A DNA stretch of 64,000 bases, taken from contig JAWPMW010000001.1 in assembly GCA_033344735.1 (NCBI GenBank), positions 806,001 through 870,000 on the forward strand, read 5' to 3'. Of the stretch, positions 8,555 to 18,656 are shown one piece after another. The DNA comes from Gammaproteobacteria bacterium. Lineage in GTDB: Bacteria > Pseudomonadota > Gammaproteobacteria > UBA4575. The position numbers and the translations under genes are program-made. Position 1 is the stretch's first letter. Each line of letters begins with the position of its first letter. The notes under the pieces are model-generated. The model was not told where the DNA came from and ran no database searches. It was given only the letters and a program-made list of their open reading frames with translations.

Positions 8555-9823
8555 ATGACAGATAAAAAAATAAAATACAATCCTAGCTGCATGGACGATT
8601 ACGACCCCTCTTCTATGGATGCGCAAATTGCTCAGCAGCATATCCTGCATTCTATTAACTCAATCACAGAGACAGAAGTAGTTCCTATCAGAGAGGCATT
8701 ACACAGAGTGGTTGCTGAAAATATACGCTCAACCATTAATGTACCTGGTCACACCAATTCAGCTATGGATGGTTATGCCATAAAAAGTAGTGATATACCT
8801 AGTGAAGAAACAAAACAACTTAATCTAATTGGCACCGCATGGGCGGGCCGCCCGTTCAATGGCAATGTAAACGATAATGAGTGTGTGCGCATTATGACTG
8901 GCGCTGCAATGCCAAAGAATACTGACACAGTTGTTATGCAAGAACATGTGCAGATTAACGACAAAATCATCACAATAGACAACAAACAACAAGCCCAGCA
9001 AAATGTACGCCAAGCTGGCGAAGACATTGCAGAAAATGATCTTGTGTTTACACCAGGCAAGTTTCTCAATCCCTCTGATATAGGATTAATTGCATCATTA
9101 GGAATTGGTGAAATAAAAGTGATACGTAAGTTACGTGCAGCCTTCTTCTCCACTGGTGACGAACTCGTCTCCATCGGCACTCCATTGGAAGTCGGGCAGA
9201 TATACGATAGCAATCGTTATACATTATGGAGCATGCTTACACGTTTAGGCGTCGAAATAAATGATCTAGGCGTTGTACGAGATACACCCGAAGCAGTTGA
9301 AGACGCTTTCTTAAAAGCTTCCAATAATGCAGATATTGTTATTACCTCAGGCGGGGTGTCAGTCGGGGATGCAGACTTTGTCAAAGAAACGTTAGAAAAA
9401 TTAGGTGAAGTAAATTTTTGGAAGGTCGCCATGAAACCTGGCAGACCTCTCGCTTTCGGAAAAATAAGAGACGCTTACTTTTTTGGCTTACCCGGCAACC
9501 CTGTTTCAGTAATGGTTACATTTTATATCTTTGTACAAGCAGCAATTGAAAAAATGATGGGATGCGAACCTAAAGCACGCATAGAAATTCAAGCAATATC
9601 AAAAAGCGAATTACGCAAACGTCCTGGACGTGTTGAATACCAACGAGGCACCTACACATTGAATGAAGACGGAAAATATATTGTAAGCAAAACAGGCGCG
9701 CAAGGTTCAGGCATACTGCGTTCTATGTCTGATGCCAATTGTTTTATCTTTTTACCGATGGATAGCAACGGCATAAAAATCGGAGATAAAGTTGAGATTT
9801 GGCCATTTGATTCATTTGTGTAG
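8555..9823 (+). CDS. moeA: Molybdopterin molybdotransferase MoeA
   Basis: A 422-residue MoeA that inserts molybdate into adenylylated molybdopterin in the last step of Moco synthesis. Recognisable blocks are NVPGHTNSAMDGYAI near residue 70, IMTGAAMPKNTDTVVMQEH, the MoCF-binding domain with FFSTGDELV, YDSNRYTL, ITSGGVSVGDADFVKE and MKPGRPLAFG, and the FFGLPGNPVSVMVTF segment, followed by the domain IV barrel. Length is typical. The ATG at 8555 is the first in frame after the divergent promoter region shared with apbE. No molybdoenzyme is encoded nearby, although a tungstate-type binding protein lies at 24.8 kb. Confidence 0.95.
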   Translation: MTDKKIKYNPSCMDDYDPSSMDAQIAQQHILHSINSITETEVVPIREALHRVVAENIRSTINVPGHTNSAMDGYAIKSSDIPSEETKQLNLIGTAWAGRPFNGNVNDNECVRIMTGAAMPKNTDTVVMQEHVQINDKIITIDNKQQAQQNVRQAGEDIAENDLVFTPGKFLNPSDIGLIASLGIGEIKVIRKLRAAFFSTGDELVSIGTPLEVGQIYDSNRYTLWSMLTRLGVEINDLGVVRDTPEAVEDAFLKASNNADIVITSGGVSVGDADFVKETLEKLGEVNFWKVAMKPGRPLAFGKIRDAYFFGLPGNPVSVMVTFYIFVQAAIEKMMGCEPKARIEIQAISKSELRKRPGRVEYQRGTYTLNEDGKYIVSKTGAQGSGILRSMSDANCFIFLPMDSNGIKIGDKVEIWPFDSFV

Positions 9824-9883
9824 CCCAAGAAAAATTGTATAAGCAAAAATGCATGCTAATTAACTCAACTATTAACATCAAAT

Positions 9884-10630
9884 TTAATTATTTATCTTCA
9901 ATCGATGGTAGTCATCCATTGTATCGACACCTATTCCTGGATATTCTAGACATTCATCAATAATAATTTCGTCACCATTTTCTAGTGCACGTAGCTGCTC
10001 CAACTTTTCAATCATCTCTAATGGTGATGGAGACATTTTAATAAACTGTTTCAAGTAACGTACACGGTAAGCATATATGCCTACATGACGAAAAACATGA
10101 TTTTCTTTTAATACTTTTACATCCACGTTGCGAATGAAAGGCAATGAGCTACGACTAAAATAAAGCGCTCTTCCTTTTGAGTTTTTTGTAACTTTAACTA
10201 CATTTGGGTCATCATACTCCTGAATTGTTTGGATACGCTGGCATAACGTACCAATCATTGCGTTGGTATTTTTCAAAAGCAAGTCAGCTACTTGTTTAAT
10301 ATTTGCGGCCGGCATTTGTGGTTCATCACCCTGCACATTGACGATGACTTCATCATCTGCCCAACCTTGCTGTTCTACTGCTTCTGTTATGCGATCAGTT
10401 CCAGACATATGATCACTACTGGTCATACAGACTTGCGCATCAAATTTTATTGCTGCTTCAGCAATGCGTTCATCATCTGTCGCTATAAGAACAGACTCAG
10501 CATTACTCTCACATGCATTTTGATACACATGTTCAATAATGGGCTTGTGTTGAAATGTTAGCAGAGGTTTTCCTGGCAATCGACTCGAGGCATAACGCAC
10601 AGGAATAACAACTCGAAATGAGTTAGACAT
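9884..10630 (-). CDS. kdsB: CMP-Kdo synthetase (3-deoxy-manno-octulosonate cytidylyltransferase)
   Basis: A 248-residue cytoplasmic enzyme that activates Kdo with CTP for the lipopolysaccharide inner core. Diagnostic segments are VVIPVRYASSRLPGKPL at the N-terminus, VIVNVQGDEPQMP around residue 100, RHVGIYAYR, and LEQLRALENG near the end. Length matches the family. Its ATG overlaps the stop of the preceding Trm112-like gene (TAATG), and it is the last gene of the msbA-lpxK-ycaR-kdsB order seen in many gammaproteobacteria. Confidence 0.95.
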   Translation of the reverse strand: MSNSFRVVIPVRYASSRLPGKPLLTFQHKPIIEHVYQNACESNAESVLIATDDERIAEAAIKFDAQVCMTSSDHMSGTDRITEAVEQQGWADDEVIVNVQGDEPQMPAANIKQVADLLLKNTNAMIGTLCQRIQTIQEYDDPNVVKVTKNSKGRALYFSRSSLPFIRNVDVKVLKENHVFRHVGIYAYRVRYLKQFIKMSPSPLEMIEKLEQLRALENGDEIIIDECLEYPGIGVDTMDDYHRLKINN

Positions 10631-10827
10631 TATTTTTTCTTTTTATAGTATTGATACTCGTCATCATTAATCTGACGCGCCTCTTCTTCCAACATCACCG
10701 GGATATCATCGCGAATAGGATAGGCCAAACGTGCAGACGTAGAAATTAACTCTTGTTTTTGTTCATCATAAATTAAAGGCCCTTTGGTCACTGGGCATGC
10801 CAAAATATCCATCAATTTCTTATCCAT
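10630..10827 (-). CDS. ycaR: Trm112/UPF0434 family small protein
   Basis: A 65-residue Trm112-like protein ([21 protein letters not shown]... [17 protein letters not shown]). The single Cys in LACPV is typical; the second zinc-ligand pair of eukaryotic Trm112 is absent, as in bacterial members. Function in bacteria is not settled. It overlaps lpxK by 8 bp and kdsB by one base, so the three are translated together. Confidence 0.9.
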   Translation of the reverse strand: MDKKLMDILACPVTKGPLIYDEQKQELISTSARLAYPIRDDIPVMLEEEARQINDDEYQYYKKKK

Positions 10828-11827
10828 TCAAATCCCTCAATAATGTGTTAACACGCGACATAAAATCATCTGGCAATACTGTTTGCACTGGGACATACCA
10901 CGCATTATCTAATGCTAATTTTTGGCATTTTACCGCATCTTTCTCTGTCATTAGTATTGGATTTTGATCTGAAAATGAAAAATCACTCAGTTCGTAGTGC
11001 ACATGATCTGGATAGGCATGCTCAATCACTTTCAACCCCAACGATGTTAGGTTATTAAAAAAACGATTAGGATTGCCAATTCCAGCAACGGCATGCACAG
11101 CTTGATCTTTGAAATTCGCTATTGAACATTTGTTATTTGAATCGCTTAATGAAACACATTCACTAAGCTGCAATTTCATACAATCCTCACTGACTGGCGG
11201 AACTACTTTTGATGTGGCGACAACGAAATCTGCATCTTGTAATCGCTTGATTGATTCTCGTAATGGACCGGCAGGTAATAACTTATGATTACCAAATGCA
11301 CGCTCTCCATCGATCATAATAATTTCAATATCATGTTCAAATCGATAATCTTGCACACCGTCATCACAAATTATCACATCACATTGATGATCTTTAATTA
11401 ATTTCTCAATAACGTCCACCCTATCCTCACCGACCATTACTGTCGCACATGTGTTGTTAAAAATCATTAAAGGTTCATCGCCAACATAATACGCACTATG
11501 AGACTCTTCTACCGTTACTGCTTGAGTTGCCTGCCTGCCATAACCGCGACTCGCAACTCCTGGCTTAAACTCTTGCCGCTGCAGATTTTTCACTAGCGCA
11601 GTCACCATAGGTGTTTTACCGGTTCCACCAACCGTTATATTGCCAACGACAATTACTGGAACCGGAAAATTAATTTTTGAATGACATTGCTTCCATTTCC
11701 GTGCTTTTGCAGTCACAGCAAACACACCAGACAATGGCAACAGCAAATAAGATAATATATTCGCACCATACCAAACAGAATTCACCCATAGATGTGGGCT
11801 TTGTTTTTTTTTCGTTTGATTAGACAT
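10820..11827 (-). CDS. lpxK: Tetraacyldisaccharide 4'-kinase
   Basis: A 335-residue inner-membrane-associated kinase that phosphorylates the 4' position of the lipid A precursor. It shows an N-terminal membrane-associated helix (about 20-42), the P-loop [30 protein letters not shown], the [23 protein letters not shown] block with the catalytic Asp region, [13 protein letters not shown], and [11 protein letters not shown] near the C-terminus. It overlaps the msbA stop by 8 bp, so lipid A synthesis and export are coupled. Confidence 0.95.
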   Translation of the reverse strand: MSNQTKKKQSPHLWVNSVWYGANILSYLLLPLSGVFAVTAKARKWKQCHSKINFPVPVIVVGNITVGGTGKTPMVTALVKNLQRQEFKPGVASRGYGRQATQAVTVEESHSAYYVGDEPLMIFNNTCATVMVGEDRVDVIEKLIKDHQCDVIICDDGVQDYRFEHDIEIIMIDGERAFGNHKLLPAGPLRESIKRLQDADFVVATSKVVPPVSEDCMKLQLSECVSLSDSNNKCSIANFKDQAVHAVAGIGNPNRFFNNLTSLGLKVIEHAYPDHVHYELSDFSFSDQNPILMTEKDAVKCQKLALDNAWYVPVQTVLPDDFMSRVNTLLRDLNG

Positions 11828-13604
11828 CTAGCCCAGATGATTTTTTAAATTGCCGATGATAGAGATTGGCATATTCACCATTTTTATTAACAAGTTCTGT
11901 GTGCGAGCCACGTTCTACTACTTTACCTTGGTCCATAACATAAATTTCATCAGCGCTTTCAATGGTAGATAAGCGATGCGCAATAACAAAAGTGGTGCGG
12001 TGCTTACGTAACTCATTTAGTGCTTCTTGTATATGATATTCAGACTCAGAATCTAATGAAGAAGTTGCCTCATCTAAAATTAAAATTGGAGCATCTTTCA
12101 ATAACGCACGTGCAATAGCAATGCGCTGTCTTTGACCGCCAGACAACAATAAACCTTTATCGCCTACTCTTGTTTCATATTTTTCTGGCAGCTTTTCAAT
12201 AAATTCTGCTGCATGCGCTTGTTCAGCAGCTTTGATGACATCTTGCCTGGTTTTATTTGGCATTGCATAAGCAATATTATTTTCAATTGTATCATTAAAT
12301 AGAATCACATCCTGACTTACCATTGAAATATTATTACGTAGACTTTTCAATGAAATGTCTCCAATCAAATGACCATCTATTTTTATTTCACCTGATTTAA
12401 TTTCATAAAATCTAGGGATCAATTTAACCAATGAAGACTTACCACTACCAGATTTACCAACAAATGCGATCAACTGATTTGATTTTGCAGATAAATTAAC
12501 ATCAGTTAATACTGTCTCAGGCTTTGATGGATATTGAAAAGAAACATGATTGAATTCTATTTCACCACGGCATTTATCAAGCTCGACCAGACCTTTATCA
12601 TTTTGAGCGGGTTGATCAATGAGATTAAACACACTTTCACTCGCGGCAATGCCCGCTTGAAGTATTTGATTGATAGTCGTTAACTTGCGTGCCGCATTGA
12701 GCATCCCCATGACGGCTGCAACAAAACTAGCAAATGAGCCTGCAGTCAAGTCCCCCTTTACAGACGGCATAAAGGCGACATAAATAACCACGGCAAACGC
12801 AATACCAACAATCATCTGAACTAAAGGTGTATTAATAGCCTTGACAGCAACAAATTTTGTTTGATTACGACGGTTTTTTTCATTAATCAATTCGAATCGA
12901 CTAATTTCTTCTGACTCTGCGGTAAATAGTTTTACAAGTGCTTGCGCACTAACAGACTCTTCTACTCTGGAAGTAATATCACCAGTTGACGTTTGAATTC
13001 TATGGCTCAGTTTTCTAAAACGCAATGTTGCGTAACGAATAACGACGTAAACTAAAGGTGCTGATATAAATAGTACTAGTGTTAATTTCCAGCTCAAATA
13101 AAACATCAGCCCTATTAGAAATATTACTGTCAAAGTATCGCGAACAATAATAGGAATACTTTTAGATGCCGCCCAAGAAACACGCTCCACATCAAATGTG
13201 AATTTAGAAAGCGTAGAACCTAGTTTGACAGAATCGTAATACGATGATGGAAAGTAGAGTAACTTCTCATGCATCTCTGTACGCAACACCTTAACAATTC
13301 TTTGTCCAATACTTCCAATATAATAAAGGCCAAGAAAGCTACCGACACTTCGCACAATAAAAATTACTGCGATGGTCAGCGGTATCCAGGCTAGCTCTGC
13401 ATTGCCATCAGCAACAAAAGCTTCATCGATAATTGGACCTAACAACAAGGTAAATGCAAGTTGACATGCAGCCACAACAGCCAAGCCAATGACTGCCAGC
13501 ACTAATAGTAATTTATAATTCTTTAGATATTTTAAGAGACGAAGGTATACCGACAAGCCTGATGTATCTTGATCTGAATTACTTTTTGATGTCGTGTTGC
13601 TCAC
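11820..13604 (-). CDS. msbA: Lipid A export ABC transporter/permease MsbA
   Basis: A half-size ABC exporter that flips lipid A-core across the inner membrane. The first half has six membrane segments; the second has Walker A VGKSGSGKSS, the Q-loop, signature LLSGGQRQRIAIARAL, Walker B PILILDEATSSLD and the switch histidine in FVIAHRLSTIE. There is no ATG near the 5' end. I use the GTG at 13604 (MSNTTSKSN...); a TTG at 13616 is also possible. Either start lies inside exbD, giving a 26-38 bp overlap and implying tight coupling to the exbBD genes. Confidence 0.93.
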   Translation of the reverse strand: MSNTTSKSNSDQDTSGLSVYLRLLKYLKNYKLLLVLAVIGLAVVAACQLAFTLLLGPIIDEAFVADGNAELAWIPLTIAVIFIVRSVGSFLGLYYIGSIGQRIVKVLRTEMHEKLLYFPSSYYDSVKLGSTLSKFTFDVERVSWAASKSIPIIVRDTLTVIFLIGLMFYLSWKLTLVLFISAPLVYVVIRYATLRFRKLSHRIQTSTGDITSRVEESVSAQALVKLFTAESEEISRFELINEKNRRNQTKFVAVKAINTPLVQMIVGIAFAVVIYVAFMPSVKGDLTAGSFASFVAAVMGMLNAARKLTTINQILQAGIAASESVFNLIDQPAQNDKGLVELDKCRGEIEFNHVSFQYPSKPETVLTDVNLSAKSNQLIAFVGKSGSGKSSLVKLIPRFYEIKSGEIKIDGHLIGDISLKSLRNNISMVSQDVILFNDTIENNIAYAMPNKTRQDVIKAAEQAHAAEFIEKLPEKYETRVGDKGLLLSGGQRQRIAIARALLKDAPILILDEATSSLDSESEYHIQEALNELRKHRTTFVIAHRLSTIESADEIYVMDQGKVVERGSHTELVNKNGEYANLYHRQFKKSSGLDV

Positions 13605-14007
13605 TTGATGCTGCAATGAATACCTTATTTATACCAATCTTGCCAGCTGCATCCATGATAGATACAACAAATTGATGAGGAGTTTGGGCATCAGCTCGTA
13701 TGGTAATTTTTTCAACATTATATTTTTTAGTCAGTTTAACTAGTGCCGACTCTAAAGTACGCGACTGACCATCTAGTAAAGTTTTACCGTCCATGTAGTA
13801 TTGACCATTACGATCAATCACCACTTCTAAGTTCTTTTCTTCTTGAGATTGTACCGCATTACTAGCCTTAGGTAATTCTATCTTTAGGCTTGCATCATTA
13901 TCAAAAGTAGTAGTTACCATGAAAAATATCAACAATAAGAACACCACATCAATTAGCGGAGTTAGGCTAACATCGGTTTTATCTTCTTCGTCTAGGTTAA
14001 ATTTCAT
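13579..14007 (-). CDS. exbD: ExbD/TolR-type biopolymer transport protein
   Basis: A 142-residue protein with one N-terminal membrane helix (LTPLIDVVFLLLIFFMVTTTF, carrying the proton-path Asp in PLIDV) and a periplasmic domain (EKNLEVVIDRNGQYYMDG, KITIRADAQTPHQFVVSIMDAAGK, INKVFIAA). With ExbB it forms a proton-driven motor. It overlaps exbB by 4 bp. In this position (next to msbA and comEC) the pair is common in gammaproteobacteria and its client is often unclear; no TonB gene is beside it. Confidence 0.92.
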   Translation of the reverse strand: MKFNLDEEDKTDVSLTPLIDVVFLLLIFFMVTTTFDNDASLKIELPKASNAVQSQEEKNLEVVIDRNGQYYMDGKTLLDGQSRTLESALVKLTKKYNVEKITIRADAQTPHQFVVSIMDAAGKIGINKVFIAASSEQHDIKK

Positions 14008-14639
14008 GACTTAGTAGTTTCACTAGATTCTGCTTTGCGGGAACCTTGCATAACTTCGACTAGCTTAATTGCTTCACCTTCCATGTCCACTACCAAACCA
14101 TCTACTTTACGACGGAAATAGCGTACAAAGAAAATTGCAGGAATAGCAACAGATATACCTGCCGCCGTGGTAATTAAAGCTTTTGAAATACCATTGGCCA
14201 ACTCTGCTGGGTCACCAACCCCCACACTGGTAATGACAGCAAATACTTGAATCATACCCACCACTGTACCTAGCAGCCCTAATAATGGTGATATAGCGGC
14301 AATAGTCCCAAGTGTTGTTAAAAACAATTGCAGCTCATATGCCGTATGTCGACCAGTCTCTTCAATACTTTCACGCATGACATCGCGAGTACTAAAACGA
14401 TTCATTAATCCTGCTGCTAATATTCTGCCTAATGGCGAGCTATCTCTTATTGCGACAACTTTTTTGTCATCAAGTTGATTGTTCTGGTCTAACTTCCATA
14501 CTTTTGCTACTAAGTTTTCAGGAGCAACACGTTTTTTTTGTAAACTCCAGAATCTCTCTAGCACTATCGCTAAAGCAATTACCGAACAACCTAAGATAGG
14601 CAGCATTAGCCAACCGCCTGATTTGATTATTTCAAACAC
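14004..14639 (-). CDS. exbB: MotA/TolQ/ExbB proton channel protein
   Basis: A 211-residue inner-membrane protein with three membrane segments: residues 10-28, and two in the second half (LFLTTLGTIAAISPLLGLLGTVVGMIQVF and GISKALITTAAGISVAIPAIFF). The family signature LGLLGTVxGMI and the conserved Thr/Pro of TTAAGxxVAIP are present. Length is standard. It is 14 bp after comEC and overlaps exbD by 4 bp. Confidence 0.93.
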   Translation of the reverse strand: MFEIIKSGGWLMLPILGCSVIALAIVLERFWSLQKKRVAPENLVAKVWKLDQNNQLDDKKVVAIRDSSPLGRILAAGLMNRFSTRDVMRESIEETGRHTAYELQLFLTTLGTIAAISPLLGLLGTVVGMIQVFAVITSVGVGDPAELANGISKALITTAAGISVAIPAIFFVRYFRRKVDGLVVDMEGEAIKLVEVMQGSRKAESSETTKS

Positions 14640-14653
14640 TCTTTAGATATCCC

Positions 14654-16966
14654 TTATTCTATTGGATCACTAGTCTCTTGTTGTGTGGAATGCCAATAGC
14701 GTTTGCTATCCAGCCTATGTTGAGCCTGAATTTGCAGACCATCATTAGCGTCAAATAGAAACGTCACCGCTCCTTGGCGTGCTGTTTCCACAATTTGCGC
14801 TCCCATCTCTTGGTAACGCTGGCTAATAGTAGCATGAGGAAACCCATATCTGTTCCGATAACCCGCTGAAAAAACGACAGTTTGAGGATGAACAAGGTCA
14901 ACAAACCGATAACTCGAAGATGACTTGCTGCCATGATGAGGTGCAATGATTAAATCACTGGCCAAATTATCACCATATTGGGCAATTAACTTTTCTTCAG
15001 CTGATTTTTCGATGTCCCCACTAAGCATAATATTGCCAGCTGAATGAATAATTTGCAGTACACATGATCTGTTATTGTCGTTTGAATGCCACTTTTCCGG
15101 CGGATGTAATACTTGAAATTTCACTCCATCCCAATGCCATTCATCACCAGATCGACATAATTTTACTGGCTTAAAATCGTATAATCTCGGAAGGTTACTC
15201 ACCATTAACTCTCTGACCACACCTGCAGCAAGTATTGAATGCATACCACCTGAATGGTCATTGTCGTTGTGGCTAACTATTGCTAAATCGACTTTAGAGA
15301 TATCACGCGATCTCAAAAATGGTAATACGACCACTTCTCCAGTGTTAAAGCCTGATGGCGAACGTGCTCCAGCATCATAAATTAAGGCATGATTTTTTGT
15401 TTCAATAACAACTGATAATCCTTGACCAACATCAAGTACGGTCATACGCATTTGATGATTCTTTAATCCAGGTTCTTTTATCAAAAACAGCCCAGTTAGC
15501 AGAACACATGCTAAATACCGAGCTGGTAATCCTTTAGCTTGCACTAACATAAATAGCCCTAATTCATAAGCAATCACACCCATTAACTTAGGACTAAATT
15601 CTAATGAAGAGTATTTAAATTTTGCAGATTCATTCAAACTCCACCACAGCCAAGCAAACAATTGATCAATCACAGAAAACATTGAATGACATAATGGCGC
15701 ATCAAATAAAAACAATAATTGTGTGAGTAATAACAATGGTAGCAATAAAAAACTAACTAAAGGTATTGCTATTAAATTAACTACAGGAGAAATAACTGAT
15801 GCTTGCGAAAAGAAAAATAAACTAATGGGAAATAATGCAAAGCCCAAATAACATTGCACCGCAACGATGCGAAACAATTTACTTTTCCCTTCGGTACTTT
15901 TAAGCACTATGAAAATAAACAAAACTGCAAGAAATGACATCCAAAACCCAGCGGTTAATACTGATAAAGGATTTATAATTAACACCAATAGCAATGCACA
16001 TGACAATACAGGGATATTTATCACTGGCTTACGCAACAAAATGGCAAGCAATCCTGCCGTGACCATTATTAATGCGCGTTGAGTAGGTAAAGAAAAGCCA
16101 GCAAGATATGCATAAAATGTTGAAGCAATCATTGCAAATATAGCGGCAATAACACGCGCAGGTATCATTTCGCAAATCCATGCACTGCAACGAACCAAGC
16201 TAGCTGTAACAAAGAAAACCACTAAACTAATGGCGCTCAAATGCAATCCTGATATAGCTAACAAATGTGATGTGCCAGTCTTGCGTAATACTAACCACTG
16301 CTGCTGATTAATATTTTCACGATGACCGAAAGTTAGCGCTTGCATTAATTGTGAATACTCATAATTTGGTGCAATTGCTTGAAACTGAGATATCCATATC
16401 TGCCTGAGACTTACTTTATCATCTACTTTTTTATCTTGGATACATTGTCCAGAACGCACATAACCTCGAGCACCAATACCCTTTATGAACATATTTTTTT
16501 CATAATCAACATTACCAGGATTAGAAAATCCCCAGATTTTTTTAAGACGCACTACAAAATCGCATTGTTGATAATCTTGAATTTTATTCTCAGCTTGAAA
16601 CCAACTTAATATGACTTTCTCAGGAATATTTGAGTCTAATTGAGCAATTGAGGACTCATTAATATTGAAAATAAACTTAGAAAATTGATGACTTTCTGAT
16701 TTTACTTCTGATATATAACCAGAAACTTGAACATCCTTCCCTTCTAACTGTTCTGATAATTGCGGGTAAACCATGTACAAAGAAAAAATAAATGACCACA
16801 AATAACCCAAAGAAAAAAATAATATAGGTAATAAGCTGAATTTCTTAGCGCATAAATAAATACTGGCAGGCAACAATAACAAGCAAAAATATGATGGCAT
16901 TACACTAGAAGTCTGAAATACAATGACACCTAGCAAAAATGATAATGAGATATTTGCCATGTTCAT
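14654..16966 (-). CDS. comEC: DNA internalization protein ComEC/Rec2
   Basis: A 770-residue full-length ComEC that forms the inner-membrane channel for single-stranded DNA during natural transformation. It has an N-terminal DUF4131 part with a small OB-like region, a many-helix Competence domain (SHLLAISGLHLSAIS near residue 235, FSLPTQRALIMV), and a C-terminal metallo-beta-lactamase domain (VLDVGQGLSVVIET, VSHNDNDHSGGM with the HxxDH-like cluster, LIAPHHGSKSSSS). All three parts appear intact, so competence is possible if a type IV pilus is encoded elsewhere. It is divergent from the DUF2062 gene. Confidence 0.93.
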   Translation of the reverse strand: MNMANISLSFLLGVIVFQTSSVMPSYFCLLLLPASIYLCAKKFSLLPILFFSLGYLWSFIFSLYMVYPQLSEQLEGKDVQVSGYISEVKSESHQFSKFIFNINESSIAQLDSNIPEKVILSWFQAENKIQDYQQCDFVVRLKKIWGFSNPGNVDYEKNMFIKGIGARGYVRSGQCIQDKKVDDKVSLRQIWISQFQAIAPNYEYSQLMQALTFGHRENINQQQWLVLRKTGTSHLLAISGLHLSAISLVVFFVTASLVRCSAWICEMIPARVIAAIFAMIASTFYAYLAGFSLPTQRALIMVTAGLLAILLRKPVINIPVLSCALLLVLIINPLSVLTAGFWMSFLAVLFIFIVLKSTEGKSKLFRIVAVQCYLGFALFPISLFFFSQASVISPVVNLIAIPLVSFLLLPLLLLTQLLFLFDAPLCHSMFSVIDQLFAWLWWSLNESAKFKYSSLEFSPKLMGVIAYELGLFMLVQAKGLPARYLACVLLTGLFLIKEPGLKNHQMRMTVLDVGQGLSVVIETKNHALIYDAGARSPSGFNTGEVVVLPFLRSRDISKVDLAIVSHNDNDHSGGMHSILAAGVVRELMVSNLPRLYDFKPVKLCRSGDEWHWDGVKFQVLHPPEKWHSNDNNRSCVLQIIHSAGNIMLSGDIEKSAEEKLIAQYGDNLASDLIIAPHHGSKSSSSYRFVDLVHPQTVVFSAGYRNRYGFPHATISQRYQEMGAQIVETARQGAVTFLFDANDGLQIQAQHRLDSKRYWHSTQQETSDPIE

Positions 16967-17016
16967 GTCATAATCATTAGAGATTATTCATTTATGTTGA
17001 TTACCAGCACGGTTTA

Positions 17017-17550
17017 ATGCCTAGAAAATTATTAAAAAAATTATTCCCAAATCTAGACTCGATTAGAAATAGTCAGTCATTGGAAATGTTTGGCCATGCC
17101 GGCAAAGAACCAAATCTTTGGCATTTAAACCGCCGTTCAGTTTCACGTGCTGTGGCTGTGGGTTTGTTTTGCGCATTTGTGCCAATTCCTGGCCAAATGA
17201 TATTGGCTGCAGCATTAGCAATTATATTGCGCGCGAATATTCCCATCTCAGTGATTTTGGTGTGGGTGTCTAATCCCGTGACCATGCCAGCACTTTTTTA
17301 TACTGCGTATAAATTCGGAGCAATGCTTTTAGATGTCCAATTACAGCCTTTCCAATTTGAATTTAGCTTGAATTGGTTATTTACTGAATTACAAGATCGA
17401 TGGCAACCTTTCTTGGTGGGATGTTTGTGCAGCGGCGCACTAGTGGGCGCAATTGGTTACGGATTAGTACAAGCCTATTGGCGCTGGTACGTTTCTAAGG
17501 TATGGGTAAATCGTAAAAGTTATAAACGTGCTAAGAATATCAACAGTTAA
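17017..17550 (+). CDS. DUF2062 membrane protein
   Basis: A 177-residue protein matching DUF2062: an N-terminal basic stretch, RRSVSRAVAVGLFCAFVPIPGQMILAAALAIILRANIPISVILVWVSNPVTMPALFYTAYKFG, and a second membrane region (WQPFLVGCLCSGALVGAIGYGLV). About four membrane segments can be seen. Function unknown. It lies 50 bp from comEC on the opposite strand and is a single-gene unit on the plus strand. Confidence 0.85.
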   Translation: MPRKLLKKLFPNLDSIRNSQSLEMFGHAGKEPNLWHLNRRSVSRAVAVGLFCAFVPIPGQMILAAALAIILRANIPISVILVWVSNPVTMPALFYTAYKFGAMLLDVQLQPFQFEFSLNWLFTELQDRWQPFLVGCLCSGALVGAIGYGLVQAYWRWYVSKVWVNRKSYKRAKNINS

Positions 17551-17600
17551 ATAATCATATGACTCTTGCTCTATATGTAATTTCGTAACTATGTAGTACT

Positions 17601-18647
17601 CTATTTATTTTGATATTTCAATAGATCGCCCAGAGATTTTGGCTCAGCAAGTAGCGATGTGTGAGGTGCATACCCGTTTCGCCATTCTTCATCAAAAATT
17701 ACATCTCGAGCAATACTCATACCAAAGAAAAAGCGAGGTTTAATCGAACTATTATCTGGCCCTGCATGCAACATATCGCTACGATACAAAATTATTGACC
17801 CCTTCTTTGGTGATACTTGTACAAGTGGAAAATGCTCACGAATATACTTTCTATTCTTATATAGCTTAAGCAACTTATGCGGCAGAAGACTAAACAAGTC
17901 AAAAATATCATTGCGACGTAAAAAGAAGTTGATCAAGTTAGGTTGATGGTTATCATAGCGAGTAGAGAAAACACGATCACGAAACTCTTGTTTAGAAATT
18001 TTAAAACTCCCAGATTTACGCATACTGAACATTTTTTTAAGATTATGTCGCAGAATATGATAGTTTGATAAGGTCTGGGCAAGGGTCATTAAAAGACCAG
18101 CATCTCCTTCGTGTTGCAATTCAGAACCACTATATTTATGTGTCCCTGGAACAAATACTGTTCCGCCTTGTTCTAAACTAATGTCATCTAGCGCAGAGAA
18201 TAAACACAGCACACCATCAGGGTCACGGTGTAAGTACTGATGGGAACAACCTTGATAACTTGTCATTGTTGAAATTTCAAGAACTTTTCGAGTAGTACCG
18301 CAATATTCAAGTAGCACATCTTTTAGACGATAACAAAGCAAACTAGCATATGACAACACTTGCGGACTTGATGGCAGTGGGCAAAAATCACGTCGTTCAT
18401 ATAAGATATCAGTCTGACTGGCAAAATCACCTCGCTCACGATTAGGATCAGCAACTGCGTCTTGCACAAGTCTTAAACCAACATTTGCCTCTTCTTCTGT
18501 CTGCAAATGTGGGATTATTACAAAACCAAAATTATCCAAAACATTACAAATATGTTGAGCGCAATTACGTGTAACACGTCCCGCACTATTTAATTCTGCA
18601 GCAACTTCATACTGTTTTGTATTGTATGCAATATTAAGATTTAGCAT
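17601..18647 (-). CDS. Phytanoyl-CoA dioxygenase (PhyH)-like Fe(II)/2-oxoglutarate oxygenase
   Basis: A 348-residue protein with the double-stranded beta-helix iron motif: HRD at residues 140-142 (HxD) and the distal His at 294 in HAGPDNSS, with Arg in IKPRFFFG for 2-oxoglutarate. LEQGGTVFVPGTHKYS is the typical strand after HxD. Substrates of this family range from lipids to small metabolites and cannot be told here. It is 9 bp after a GIY-YIG gene and seems to be the last gene of the lolC-lolD transcription unit, a link to envelope lipids that is suggestive only. Confidence 0.8.
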   Translation of the reverse strand: MLNLNIAYNTKQYEVAAELNSAGRVTRNCAQHICNVLDNFGFVIIPHLQTEEEANVGLRLVQDAVADPNRERGDFASQTDILYERRDFCPLPSSPQVLSYASLLCYRLKDVLLEYCGTTRKVLEISTMTSYQGCSHQYLHRDPDGVLCLFSALDDISLEQGGTVFVPGTHKYSGSELQHEGDAGLLMTLAQTLSNYHILRHNLKKMFSMRKSGSFKISKQEFRDRVFSTRYDNHQPNLINFFLRRNDIFDLFSLLPHKLLKLYKNRKYIREHFPLVQVSPKKGSIILYRSDMLHAGPDNSSIKPRFFFGMSIARDVIFDEEWRNGYAPHTSLLAEPKSLGDLLKYQNK

Positions 18648-18656
18648 TTTAGTTTT

